A DNA stretch of 17,500 nt from Muellerivita sp035541195 (GCA_035541195.1 DATKNU010000163.1:1-17500); one strand, 5' to 3'; shown: positions 5,662 through 13,750, counted from the stretch's first letter. Notes: generated by a model from the sequence alone, not told the origin. A program made the numbers and translations.

Positions 5662-7740
5662 TCAGTAAGGCACTTCGGTGGGAGCCGCGTAAGCCGGGGT
5701 AAATCCTACGTTGGAAACGCCGCCCGAAGGGCAAAAGGTCAAGCTGACCGGATTCGCATTCGTCTTGGAGGTTAGCGCAAATCCTCCCTTGGATTCCGCG
5801 TTGCCCGTCCAGTTCGAGCCGCTCACAATGCTCGAAAGCGAGTTCACACAGGAACTCAGTATGGCGTTTTGGTTCATGCCGTTGGTCACCGCCGCTTGGC
5901 CGCTCAAAGCTACGCTGTTGTTCCAAAGATTCGAGAGGTCCGTCGAATTGGAGGCGCTTAATCCCGGCGGCAGATAAGAATCATAGAACTGGGTCACCGG
6001 ACCGCTGGTTTGCCAGGTATCGGGCCCAAAAAGGACCCCCGCGAGAAACACCGTGGTTCCCGCCGAGGGCACTTGGAAAGCCAGGATCTTGTCCCCGCTG
6101 CCGTTGTGGTTGAATACCAGCTTGGTACCGCCCAATCCCGCGACGTTCGCCAAAGTCCCGCCTTGAAGCGTGTTTTGCGCGTTGGAAGTGTCCCCAATGA
6201 CCACCGGGGTGAAGGGGGCCAGCCCAGAGCTTCCCACCGTGTAGGAAATGATGCCCTCTATCACTGTCGCGGGATAAGACAAGATGGTCGTGCTCTGATC
6301 CGAAAGGGCGCCCGCCCCACTGCCGTCCCAGGAATAGTTTGTGAAGTCGATTACTGTTCCCGAGGGCAGGTTGGACGTCGTGGTGTTGACGAAAGCGAAC
6401 TGACTATTGCCGTTGCGCAACATGGCGATGATGGCTACGTCCCCGGGGTTCAACGTCACCATGGTGGCGGTAGCCGTCGGCGTCGGGGTCACGGTGGAAG
6501 TCACGGTGGAGGTGTTCGTCGGGGTCGCCGTGAAAGTATCGGTCACGGTGGGCGTATTCGACGATGTCAAGGTCACCGTGGGGGTCGCCGTCACCGTCGG
6601 CGTGAAGGTATCCGTGAAGCTGACCGCCGGCGTCTGCGTCACCGTGGGCGAGAGGGTCCAGGTGGGCGTCAAGGTCACCGTGGGGGTCTGCGTCGCCGTT
6701 TGGGTTTGGGTGGTCGTAGCGGTAAAGGTCGGGCTGAAGGTCACCGTGGAAGTCGGCGTCACCGTGAAAGTGGCGGTCGGCGTGGAGGTGAACAAGGCGG
6801 CGGAAGACCAAAGATGGGTGTCGTTGAAGGCCACGCTCAAGACCCCGCTGGAAGGCTTGGGGTTCTGGCCCACGGTCAAGGGGCCCACGATCGTGTAGGG
6901 GTCGCCGTTCTGGACGCACGGCGTGACCCCGCCGCAGGAGCCGGCGTCCGAAGGGTTGTCCGCGTTGCCCGGGTCGGCGAAAAGCATCACGTAAATCGTG
7001 CTGCCCAAGGGCAGGTCTTCCAAGGTGGAAATGGACACATTGGTGGCGTTGGAGGGATTGAACCCCCAGTCATTGGCGGGGGTGCGGGCGGTGGCCCCGG
7101 CGTTGGTGTAGGCCACGGCGTAAATGCCCGAGGGGCCTTCCCCCGAGATCGAGACGGCGGTGCCGCCGTAATTGGGCTGGCCGTTCACCCCCACGCTCAG
7201 GTAAGTATCGCCGAAGGAAAGGGTCACGCTGGTGTCCGAGCTCACATCCACCGCGGTGGCCTTATTGCCCGAGGACAGGGGCCAGGAAAAGTTGACGCCA
7301 TTGGCCGTGTTGGAAACATTGTTGTAAGTGACATAGGGCGCTCCGCAAATCGGATAGGCCCGGTCCGTATGGTCGAAGAAGGTGCCGCTACCGTTCACGT
7401 TGTTGAGGGCCGCCAAGTAATAATGGCCCCCGGGCACGTTGAAAGTCACCGCGCCCGTCGCCGGCAGGGCGGCAATGACCGCCCCGGCCTGTTGGGCGGC
7501 CACCAGGCTCGACGAGGAAAAGACGTCGCTGTTGAAAAGCCCCACTTCCAGCGCGGATTTGCCCGCGGTGGTGATGGCGCCGTTATAGGTGACGTTCACG
7601 GTCAGGTTGGCGTTGCCGGCCACCGTGGGGATGGCTTTGGGTTTACAGGCGCCCAAAAACCCCGCCGCCGGGGCCAAGAGCCCCGCGAAAACGGCCAAGA
7701 CGCGCCAGGATTTTCCCGTCATTTGCTTGAACCCATCCAT
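5662..7740 (-). CDS. Lipoprotein 1: N-terminal beta domain, long Thr/Pro linker, C-terminal shared domain
   Basis: 692 residues; ATG at 7740 with AAGGAGG five bases upstream. Signal sequence with lipobox L29-G-A-C32 predicts a lipoprotein. Residues 33-315 form a beta-rich, Ser/Asn/Gly-rich region of unknown family (NLTVNVTYNGAITTAG, then VPGGHYYLAALNN). Residues 318-428 are almost purely Thr alternating with Pro, Val, Ala, Ser and Phe, an extended spacer. Residues 429-692 carry the domain shared with lipoproteins 2 and 3: NPGDVAIIAM, SQFAFV, GTVIDFTNYSWDG, DKILAFQV, FLAGVLFGPDTW, SYLPPGL, a lone Cys631 and SNWTG. The gene starts 52 bases after the porin 1 stop and is followed by a strong hairpin, so porin 1 and lipoprotein 1 look like one transcription unit. 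The linker would hold the C-terminal domain far from the membrane, suggesting surface display. I know of no assigned function; ligand binding is inference. Confidence 0.85.
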   Translation of the reverse strand: MDGFKQMTGKSWRVLAVFAGLLAPAAGFLGACKPKAIPTVAGNANLTVNVTYNGAITTAGKSALEVGLFNSDVFSSSSLVAAQQAGAVIAALPATGAVTFNVPGGHYYLAALNNVNGSGTFFDHTDRAYPICGAPYVTYNNVSNTANGVNFSWPLSSGNKATAVDVSSDTSVTLSFGDTYLSVGVNGQPNYGGTAVSISGEGPSGIYAVAYTNAGATARTPANDWGFNPSNATNVSISTLEDLPLGSTIYVMLFADPGNADNPSDAGSCGGVTPCVQNGDPYTIVGPLTVGQNPKPSSGVLSVAFNDTHLWSSAALFTSTPTATFTVTPTSTVTFSPTFTATTTQTQTATQTPTVTLTPTWTLSPTVTQTPAVSFTDTFTPTVTATPTVTLTSSNTPTVTDTFTATPTNTSTVTSTVTPTPTATATMVTLNPGDVAIIAMLRNGNSQFAFVNTTTSNLPSGTVIDFTNYSWDGSGAGALSDQSTTILSYPATVIEGIISYTVGSSGLAPFTPVVIGDTSNAQNTLQGGTLANVAGLGGTKLVFNHNGSGDKILAFQVPSAGTTVFLAGVLFGPDTWQTSGPVTQFYDSYLPPGLSASNSTDLSNLWNNSVALSGQAAVTNGMNQNAILSSCVNSLSSIVSGSNWTGNAESKGGFALTSKTNANPVSLTFCPSGGVSNVGFTPAYAAPTEVPY
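6457..6791 (-). repeat. Low-complexity coding repeat (Thr/Pro linker of lipoprotein 1)
   Basis: This stretch encodes residues 318-428 of lipoprotein 1 and has a strong 6-base periodicity, from Thr codons (mostly ACG and ACC) alternating with Pro, Val, Ala, Ser and Phe codons. The plus strand shows recurring GTCACCGTGG and GTCGGCGT units. The copies are imperfect, so the array is old or codon-diversified. Such arrays can expand or contract by slippage, and assemblies may collapse them. Confidence 0.85.
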
Positions 7741-7792
7741 CGTCCCCTCCTTGAAATGAACCAGCCCCTCAAACCCCGTGGAGCGCTTTGGA

Positions 7793-9244
7793 TTACAGGA
7801 TCAACGTGGCCCGGACCACCGCGGCTTGCTCGGGAAGCACGGCCAGGTTGCCGCCGGAGAATTCGGTCCTTTCGGCGTCGATCATCCATTTGAAGTGGTT
7901 GTCCAGCCACCAATTGACGCCCAGGCCGTAAGCGGTCGCCACCTCGGCCCCCTGGCCCAAGCTGCCGCCCAAGGGGTCGTAGGGGAAGCCCACCGTGAAG
8001 GAATTCACGTCGATCAGGTTGCTATGCAGGCGCGCGGCGAACTCAAAGGCGCCCCATTGGCCGCGGGCCGGGTCAAAGGGTTGGTCGACCTTGACGCCCT
8101 CGTAACCCGCTTCCCCGCCCAGGACAAAAGTGGCCTCCGCCAGCCAGCCGATATTGGTCAGTTGGACCGAGGGCTTGCCCGGCACGCCCACGGTTTGGAT
8201 GGACTGCACGTACTCGCCGAGGAACCCGAAGGGCCCGTTGTAGTAATAGCCTTGGGCGTCCCAATGGTAGAAATCGCCCCGGGCCACCACCGAACCGTTG
8301 TAAGTCATGAAGGCGTTGCCGCCGAAGGAAGTCTCCAACTTCTGCCAGGGCGCGTTGTCCTGGTTGACCTCGTTGTCCAGGATGCCGGCCAAACCCAAGC
8401 CCAGGCCCTTAAGGCCCTCGTCATGGGAGTGCTTGAAGGGCGTCAAGAAAACCCGGGCGGTCACGGCCTTGAAATCCTGCGCGGCCTTGCCCGGGCCGGT
8501 GGCCGAGGATTCGTTGTCCTGCTCGCCGTTGGCGACCTCCAGGGCGTAATCCGCCCAATGATCCACTTCCCCGCTGATCATGGCGCCGATGTCCTTGTCC
8601 GGAATGAGGTTGGCGAGCATGGAGGATTCCACGAAGGGCAGGTCCGCGCTGGGTTGCAGGCCTTCCAGGCTCAGCGCGTTGGTGAACTTGCCCGCCTGGA
8701 ATTCCAGGGCCTTGTCGAACTTCACGTAGACATAGGCGTGGAAGAAGCCGATGCTGACCGCCGTGGACTTGTCGCTCTCAATGCCGATGGACATGCCCAC
8801 CAGGTCGTCGAAACGGCCCCCGAAATCCAAGTGGGCCTTGCGGGCGAGGAAACCGTTCACGCCCGGCTCATAGCCCGGCGCCTGGTCATTGAGGGCCAGT
8901 TCGGAAAAAAGATAGCCGCCGAAGCGCAATTGATCCTTGCCCGTGCGGTCCGACAGCACAAAGTGGCGGCTTTCGGAATTGATATATTCGCTGCCCTCGT
9001 CCAGCGGCGTATAGACGTCCTGCAATCCCGCCGGGGAAGCGGCGGATTGGTCCTGCGCCGCGGGGGCGGCGTTCACCTTGTCTTCCAGGGCCTGGAGCCT
9101 TTGTTGGAGGCTTTGGTTCTGGTCCTGAAGCGCCTGGATTTGGTCCGAAACGGAACCCTGGGACGGGTCTTGGGCCCAAAGCGCCGGGGCGGCCCAAGCC
9201 AGGACCGCCAAGATGCACAAGGAAAAACGAACGCGAAATTTCAT
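7793..9244 (-). CDS. Porin 1: Porin_O_P (phosphate-selective porin) family outer-membrane protein
   Basis: 483 residues from the ATG at 9244. This start is preferred over frame extensions upstream because GGGAAGGG lies five bases before it and it begins a clean signal peptide (FSLCILAVLAWAAPALWAQ). A coiled coil follows at about residues 31-58 (SDQIQALQDQNQSLQQRLQA), as in trimeric porins of the OprO/OprP type. The barrel shows family features: RFGGYLFSELAL, FLARKAHLDFGGRF, FQAGKF, then SADLPFVESSMLANLIP, DKDIGAMISGEV and YALEVANGEQDN (about 192-244). Members are outer-membrane channels, classically for phosphate or polyphosphate, though many homologues have unknown substrates. It is paralogous to porins 2 and 3. 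The last residue is Leu rather than the usual Phe. It lies 245 bases after the permease stop and 52 before lipoprotein 1, with a Pho-box-like repeat in its upstream gap. Confidence 0.88.
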   Translation of the reverse strand: MKFRVRFSLCILAVLAWAAPALWAQDPSQGSVSDQIQALQDQNQSLQQRLQALEDKVNAAPAAQDQSAASPAGLQDVYTPLDEGSEYINSESRHFVLSDRTGKDQLRFGGYLFSELALNDQAPGYEPGVNGFLARKAHLDFGGRFDDLVGMSIGIESDKSTAVSIGFFHAYVYVKFDKALEFQAGKFTNALSLEGLQPSADLPFVESSMLANLIPDKDIGAMISGEVDHWADYALEVANGEQDNESSATGPGKAAQDFKAVTARVFLTPFKHSHDEGLKGLGLGLAGILDNEVNQDNAPWQKLETSFGGNAFMTYNGSVVARGDFYHWDAQGYYYNGPFGFLGEYVQSIQTVGVPGKPSVQLTNIGWLAEATFVLGGEAGYEGVKVDQPFDPARGQWGAFEFAARLHSNLIDVNSFTVGFPYDPLGGSLGQGAEVATAYGLGVNWWLDNHFKWMIDAERTEFSGGNLAVLPEQAAVVRATLIL

Positions 9245-9249
9245 GAGTG

Positions 9250-9257
9250 CCCTTCCC
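9250..9257 (-). promoter_or_regulatory. Ribosome binding site fixing the porin 1 start
   Basis: GGGAAGGG on the minus strand, five bases before the ATG at 9244. It supports this start over upstream in-frame codons, which would precede the signal peptide with 35 unlikely residues. Confidence 0.65.
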
Positions 9258-9353
9258 GATTGGTTTGTCGAAAATTTGGAAATGAGGGGAAATCGCTTTC
9301 CAACTTTTAACTGCGGGATTATTTTCGGGACGGACAAGGCAGGCGTCACATCA

Positions 9354-9372
9354 AGGTTAATTGGAAGTTAAA
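9354..9372 (-). promoter_or_regulatory. Candidate Pho box (two 8-base direct repeats, 11-base period) upstream of porin 1
   Basis: Read on the minus strand, TTTAACTT and ATTAACCT are separated by CCA. The cyanobacterial-type Pho box is a direct repeat of Py-TTAA-Py-Py-(T/A), spaced three bases apart. The first unit matches that consensus at all 8 positions and the second at 7 of 8. The site lies about 110 bases upstream of the porin 1 ATG, inside the 9245-9489 gap. No convincing third repeat or -10 box was found. The same gap contains further AT-rich sequence but no gene. Confidence 0.4.
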
Positions 9373-9489
9373 ACCCAAAATCGCGCGCGGAAGGGATCAG
9401 GAATCCATTACGGAAAATCCAGGATCATTTTTCACCCACCGCCGGGTCCGGCCGGGGGGCGGAAAAAAACACCGCTATCCGCCTTTTCC

Positions 9490-11157
9490 TCAGGCCTCGA
9501 GGCTCGCCCCATCGGGCAGGGGCATCCGGTGAAAGCTTCCCTGCGTTGCCCGCAAGGCGAATAGGGCCGCGAAACTGACAACGAGGCTGACCACCGACAT
9601 GGCCATGGCCGCCCCTTCGTTCCCCTGGAGGGCCTCGTTGAAGATGAAGGTGGAGACCGTATTCACCCCCGGCGGCTGCAACAGGACCGAAGTGACGAAC
9701 TCCCTCAAACCGAAGGCAAAGGCGACGGCAAATCCCCCCAACAACGGCGGCGTCATCAAGGGCAGAACGACGTATCTTCCGATGGAAAGCCACCCCAGGC
9801 CGTGAACCCGGGCCGCCGTCACGAACCCGGGTGAGACGCGGGCGGCGGCGGTCTTGGCGTAACGCAGCGCCATGGGAAGAAGCACGGTCATGTAGGCCAG
9901 CAAAAGAATCGCCCGATGTCCATAAATGGGCAGGGGGTTCCAGGGCGCGTTCCATACCAGCACCAAGGCCACGGCCAACACGACTCCCGGCAAGGCGTTC
10001 AAGGCCGTGGTCACCAAGTCCAAGCCCCGGTCTCCACGCCGGCCGCCCTGCTGTAGCAAGGCCAGGGCGCAAGCGACCCCAAAACTGAGGAAGCTGCCGA
10101 CAAAGGCCAGGCCCGCGCTGGTCCCCAACGCCTCGAAGCCCCTTTGCCCGGGCCTGAGGACTTCTCCGAAATGCGCCAAGGTGAAATTGTCCGCTCGAAT
10201 CCCGGCGGTTTCCGCCTTCAAGAGGGCCAAGATCACCATGATCAAGATCGGCAGGACGCCCGCCAAAATGGCCCAGAGGGCAACAAAAATCCCCGCCCAT
10301 CCCATTTTCCGGGCGGCGGGGGCCGGCGGGCCGTAATCCAGGTCAAGGGCCCGGTCGAACCGGCCATAGAGCGACCAGGCAAAAATCCCCAGGGCGAGGA
10401 GGACCAGGGCCACGTGGGTGGCGTCCGCGAGGTCCACGGGCCATACTTCCAAGTCGGTTTGAATGGAAGTGGTCAAAAGGGTAAGTCCCGCGTAGGGCCC
10501 CAGGATGGCCGGTACGCCGAACTCCTCGATCGCCGCCAAGAAGGCCAGGAGGGCCCCCCCAGCCAGGGGCAGGGACAAGCGGGGCAAGGTGACCTGGAAA
10601 AAAGTCCTTATCGGACCCAGGCCATGCACCCGGGAGGCCAAGTCAAAGCGGCGCCCGGTCCCCGCCAGATAACCCCTGATCATGGCGTAGTTCAATGGCA
10701 CGAGGTGGGTGGCCGTGATGAAGGCGATCCCAAAAAGGGAAAAGACAAACCGGCCCAGGAGGGGCGCGAATAAACCAAGGTGCCTGCCGAAAATCCCCCC
10801 CGGCATGGCTAAAACGCTCCAGGCAAGCCCCAGCAGGTAAGGGGCGCAAAGGAAAGGCAGGAAGAGCAGGGCTTCCCAGAATCTGGCCAAGGGCGGGGGT
10901 GAATATTCCAAAGCCAAGGCCAGGGCCAATGAAACCGTCGACGCGATCAAAGCCACGCCCACGCCCAAAAGAAGCGAATTCCGGGTGGCGGCCCAAAGGG
11001 ACGGCGAAAAAAAACCTTTCGCCCCCGCGCTTTCCCCCAAGAGGGAAGGCGAAAAGGCGGCGGCCAAGATCGCGGCCAGCGGGAGAATGACCAGGATGGT
11101 GAGTACCGCCCATAAGATCGCCCTCAACCCCAACAGGCGCGGATTTAGGTGGGCCAT
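9490..11157 (-). CDS. ABC importer permease, fused two-domain (iron/phosphonate/thiamine class)
   Basis: 555 residues from the ATG at 11157. An upstream frame extension exists but only shadows the binding-protein gene. The start lies 13 bases after the binding-protein stop, with GGGAG nearby. Two homologous inner-membrane halves are visible, each with about six hydrophobic helices: residues ~10-265 and ~285-535. Each half has an EAA-type loop that docks the ATPase: ASRVHGLGPIRTFFQVTLP (about 174-192) and AARVHGLGWLSIGRYVVLP (about 448-466). This double-permease form is typical of FbpB, PhnU/V-like and ThiP importers of the BPD_transp_1 superfamily. It completes an ATPase, binding protein, permease operon. 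Domain architecture alone does not give the substrate. It is the last gene before the 245-base gap leading to porin 1. Confidence 0.9.
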   Translation of the reverse strand: MAHLNPRLLGLRAILWAVLTILVILPLAAILAAAFSPSLLGESAGAKGFFSPSLWAATRNSLLLGVGVALIASTVSLALALALEYSPPPLARFWEALLFLPFLCAPYLLGLAWSVLAMPGGIFGRHLGLFAPLLGRFVFSLFGIAFITATHLVPLNYAMIRGYLAGTGRRFDLASRVHGLGPIRTFFQVTLPRLSLPLAGGALLAFLAAIEEFGVPAILGPYAGLTLLTTSIQTDLEVWPVDLADATHVALVLLALGIFAWSLYGRFDRALDLDYGPPAPAARKMGWAGIFVALWAILAGVLPILIMVILALLKAETAGIRADNFTLAHFGEVLRPGQRGFEALGTSAGLAFVGSFLSFGVACALALLQQGGRRGDRGLDLVTTALNALPGVVLAVALVLVWNAPWNPLPIYGHRAILLLAYMTVLLPMALRYAKTAAARVSPGFVTAARVHGLGWLSIGRYVVLPLMTPPLLGGFAVAFAFGLREFVTSVLLQPPGVNTVSTFIFNEALQGNEGAAMAMSVVSLVVSFAALFALRATQGSFHRMPLPDGASLEA

Positions 11158-11170
11158 GACTCCCGCGGCC

Positions 11171-12154
11171 CTACTGAATGACTTCAGTTTTGAACCGCTG
11201 GAGCGTTTTGGCCCGCTCGGCGGACATTCGGCCCCAATCCACCGTCCAAAACTTGGCCCGGGAAAGATCCGGCCATGCCTTGTCCGGCGCCACGGATTTA
11301 ACCGCCGGGATGAGGAGCGATTGGGCCGCCAAGGCCTGGCCCTCCCCCGAAAGGACGAAATCCACGAACTTTTTGGCCGCTTCCTTGTTCGGGGAGGACT
11401 TGAGGATGATGATCGGCCGGGGGACAAGCAGGGTGCCGCTCGCGGGGAAAACCAAATCCAGGCTGTTTCCCTGTTGCTTGGCCTGCAAGACGGTATGGCC
11501 CACGCCGGCCACCAACACGCTTCGCGCGCCCAATACCACCGGCTGGAGGGCCGCCTCATTGGGGCCGGGCCAGATGGCACCGTTCTTCTTCAGCGCCTGG
11601 AAAAAGCCCCAACCCTCCCTCGGGCGCTGTTGCAATAGGGCCAAGACGAAATCGGAGGCGGTCCCCGAAAGCAGGGGGTCCGGCATGGTCGCTTGATCCT
11701 TGAAGTCCGTTTCAGCCAAGCTGTCCCAGTCCCGGGGCGCCCGGCCGCCGGGAAGCTTTTGCCTGTTCACGACCATGACCACCGTGTCAGCCCCCATGGG
11801 CAGGAAATCGGACTTCGCCCTCAGGTCCGGCCTCAACCGCGCCAGGATGCGGCTGGGACGATAGGGCGACACCAGCCCCTGGTTTTGAAGGTCGATTCCC
11901 GCGGATTGATCGGCCAGGATGACCACGTCGGCGCGCGGCTGGGCCTGTTCGGCCTGGAGCCGGGCCATCACCTTGCCGGTGGAAGAGGACCAAAGCTCCA
12001 CCTTTTCACCGGTGGCTTGCCGGAAGGCCGCGCAAACGGCTTCGTCGAATTCGCCGGGGCCCGCGGCGTAAACCGTAAGGGCTTCCGCCCGGGCGGCCCC
12101 CAAGGCCATTGAGGCGGCGAAAAAAAAGACCAGGCGCAATTTTTCCCAGGCCAT
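11171..12154 (-). CDS. Periplasmic substrate-binding protein of an ABC importer (iron/phosphonate class)
   Basis: 327 residues. ATG at 12154, with GAGGAG overlapping the ATPase stop, 12 bases downstream of that gene. A signal peptide ends near ARA/EA at residue 23; no lipobox. The fold begins with LTVYAAGPGEF and shows the family pattern W-D-S-L (143-146), MPDP (157-160) and SGT (163-165). A later lobe has VLVAGVGHTVLQ and VFPASGTLLVPRPIIILK. This is the SBP class containing Fe(III)-binding FbpA/FutA and 2-aminoethylphosphonate-binding PhnS. In iron binders a tyrosine pair coordinates the metal in the region aligning to about 205-225 here. That region contains no Tyr at all, arguing against classical ferric iron and leaving phosphonate, phosphate ester or another anion possible. 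The substrate is therefore an inference. Confidence 0.87.
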   Translation of the reverse strand: MAWEKLRLVFFFAASMALGAARAEALTVYAAGPGEFDEAVCAAFRQATGEKVELWSSSTGKVMARLQAEQAQPRADVVILADQSAGIDLQNQGLVSPYRPSRILARLRPDLRAKSDFLPMGADTVVMVVNRQKLPGGRAPRDWDSLAETDFKDQATMPDPLLSGTASDFVLALLQQRPREGWGFFQALKKNGAIWPGPNEAALQPVVLGARSVLVAGVGHTVLQAKQQGNSLDLVFPASGTLLVPRPIIILKSSPNKEAAKKFVDFVLSGEGQALAAQSLLIPAVKSVAPDKAWPDLSRAKFWTVDWGRMSAERAKTLQRFKTEVIQ

Positions 12155-12166
12155 CAGGCGGCTCCT

Positions 12167-13300
12167 CTATTTCTGTTTTTCATGGGGATCCGCCTCAGGC
12201 GGAACCACCCGGGCCAACTCGGGCCGGAGGTAAACATCGAACTTCGCCTGGGGCCGCCGGTCGCTCCGGAAGGCGATATGGGCGCCCGGCAAAATGGTCG
12301 CGTCCACGTGCCACTCGTGGCCGACAAAAAGGGCGTCCACAAGACTCGCCTGAAGCTTGATCGCCAGGGGCTCGGGCAGGTGGCTCAGCGCTTGGGCGCG
12401 CAACACCAAAAGCGCCTCTTTACCCGCCGCCACTTCCCCCTCGCAAGCCACGGATAGGCGCATGCCGCCCAATTGCACCACCGCGGCTTCACCTTGCCGG
12501 GAAAGCACCGGCGCCGGGACCAGGCTTACGGGGCCGGTCAACCGGGCCGCCTGGGCCGTCGCGGGCTTCATGAAAACCTCTTCGGGAGTCCCCACCTGGA
12601 GCACACGGCCCCGATCCATCAAAACCAACCGGTCCGCCAAGGAAAGCGCCTCGGCGGCGTCATGGGTGACATGCAGTGCCCCGAACCCCAGCTGGCCCGT
12701 CAGGCGCCGCAAAAGCTTGCGCAGTTCAACCCGGGTAGCCGCATCCAACGCCGAGAGGGGCTCATCCAAGAGCAAGAGCCTCGGCTCCACGGCCAAGGCG
12801 CGGGCCAGTGCCACCCTTTGTTGCTGGCCACCCGAAAGCTCGGAAGGATAACGACTTTCAAGCTTTTCCAACCCCACCCAGGACAGCCATTTGCCCGCCA
12901 TCTCAGCGGCGCGGCGATTCCCCTGGCGGAACCCCAAGGGGAGCGCGATGTTGCCGGCAACCGTCAAGTGGGGCCAGAGCAGGTAATCCTGGAAAACCAT
13001 GCCTAACCGGCGTTTCTCGGGCTCCACAAACCCCCTTTGGGCGGCGTCGCTCATCGTTTCGCCCAGGATCTCGACCCGGCCCCCGGTGGGCCGAAGGGTC
13101 CCCGCCACGGCGGATAAAAGCGTGGTTTTTCCCGAACCCGAGGCGCCCAAGACGCAGGTATAGGCCTTGGCCGGAAGCCTCAAGTCCAGCCCCGAAAGGA
13201 TCGGCCGGCCTCCCCGTTCAACCCTCAGCCCCTCGAGGACAAGCCCCGGGACGCCCAAGGGGGTTTCCTGGATCGGTTGCATCTCCCTCAACTCCCGCAT
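12167..13300 (-). CDS. ABC importer ATPase subunit with C-terminal regulatory (TOBE) domain
   Basis: 377 residues from the ATG at 13300. A TTG 15 codons upstream is rejected because it would overlap the preceding gene, while GGGAGGA sits seven bases before this ATG. Nucleotide-binding motifs are complete: Walker A GASGSGKT (52-59), Q-loop Gln104 in MVFQD, signature LSGGQQQR (155-162), Walker B LLLLDE (175-180), D-loop SALD and switch His213 in HVTHD. A TOBE-like tail follows from about residue 250 (LTGPVSLVPAPVLS, VLRAQALS, EWHVDATI), typical of the FbpC/PotA/PhnT importer ATPases. It powers uptake through the fused permease encoded two genes downstream. The first gene of a tight ATPase, binding protein, permease operon with gaps of 12 and 13 bases. 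Confidence 0.93.
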   Translation of the reverse strand: MRELREMQPIQETPLGVPGLVLEGLRVERGGRPILSGLDLRLPAKAYTCVLGASGSGKTTLLSAVAGTLRPTGGRVEILGETMSDAAQRGFVEPEKRRLGMVFQDYLLWPHLTVAGNIALPLGFRQGNRRAAEMAGKWLSWVGLEKLESRYPSELSGGQQQRVALARALAVEPRLLLLDEPLSALDAATRVELRKLLRRLTGQLGFGALHVTHDAAEALSLADRLVLMDRGRVLQVGTPEEVFMKPATAQAARLTGPVSLVPAPVLSRQGEAAVVQLGGMRLSVACEGEVAAGKEALLVLRAQALSHLPEPLAIKLQASLVDALFVGHEWHVDATILPGAHIAFRSDRRPQAKFDVYLRPELARVVPPEADPHEKQK

Positions 13301-13307
13301 GGTCAAA

Positions 13308-13314
13308 TCCTCCC
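13308..13314 (-). promoter_or_regulatory. Ribosome binding site fixing the ATPase start
   Basis: GGGAGGA on the minus strand, seven bases before the ATG at 13300. It selects this start over the in-frame TTG at 13345. Confidence 0.65.
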
Positions 13315-13325
13315 GTGGCGAAACA

Positions 13326-13709
13326 CTATCCTGGAAATTCCTCAAACCATCCTTGAAGGCGGAAAAACTGGGCGATGACCAAATAAACTTTTCTCGGCGG
13401 GCAATAACCGGTCCAATTCCCGTTCTTCAGGCCGTCCGAAGGGCCGGGGGGCTGCCACCGGAATTCCAGGTCGAAATATTCCCGCATGGGGTCATAGCCA
13501 ACCACCAACACCTCGCGCCGCATGTCAAATTGCGGCGTCCGCGAAAGGATGATCGTGTTCGTGGCGGTCAGGGGATAGAGGTCCCCCGCGCGCGGGGACG
13601 CCGCCAGCCTCCTCACTAAGTCCACCATGGGCTTGAAGCCTTGGTCCGCCTCACAGCGGGCCTCACAGCTCTTGACCACTGATTCCCATGATTGGGCCTT
13701 CACCAACAT
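13326..13709 (-). CDS. Small protein of unknown function upstream of the ABC importer
   Basis: About 127 residues. Two adjacent ATGs (13712 and 13709) are possible. GGGAGG at 13716-13721 is six bases from the second and three from the first, so 13709 is preferred; a TTG at 13745 is unlikely. No signal peptide, membrane segment or known motif is recognised. The protein begins LVKAQSWESVVKSCEARCE and is rich in aromatic and charged residues, with DLEFRWQPPGPSDGLKNGNW and NWTGYCPPRKVYLVIAQFF toward the end. The two close cysteines of SCEARC could bind metal or be incidental. It is 25 bases upstream of the ATPase start and on the same strand, so it is probably cotranscribed with the importer. Whether it is a functional part of it is unknown. 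Confidence 0.7.
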   Translation of the reverse strand: MLVKAQSWESVVKSCEARCEADQGFKPMVDLVRRLAASPRAGDLYPLTATNTIILSRTPQFDMRREVLVVGYDPMREYFDLEFRWQPPGPSDGLKNGNWTGYCPPRKVYLVIAQFFRLQGWFEEFPG

Positions 13710-13750
13710 CATAAGCCTCCCTAGGGACTTAAACCATTGTTTCAATACCT

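Noticed and set aside
6457..6791. Repeats considered as a CRISPR or tandem satellite array
   Set aside because: No constant repeat with unique spacers. The period follows codons of a Thr/Pro linker in an intact reading frame.
6010..7893. Open frame of 627 codons on the plus strand, antisense to lipoprotein 1
   Set aside because: Its product is rich in Gly, Arg and His with no domain. It mirrors the lipoprotein gene and stays open because of codon bias and the repeat.
7778..9310. Open frame of 510 codons on the plus strand, antisense to porin 1
   Set aside because: The opposite strand encodes a clear porin with signal peptide and family motifs. The antisense product resembles no protein family.
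9439..9462. GC-rich CCGCC/GGCGG pairing downstream of the permease gene
   Set aside because: Only a 5-bp stem, with a mismatched interior and no T-run on the minus strand. Not good enough to call a terminator.
11158..11580. N-terminal extension of the permease frame by 141 codons
   Set aside because: It overlaps the binding-protein gene in another frame and encodes Arg/Ser/Pro-rich nonsense. The ATG at 11157 begins the first membrane segment.
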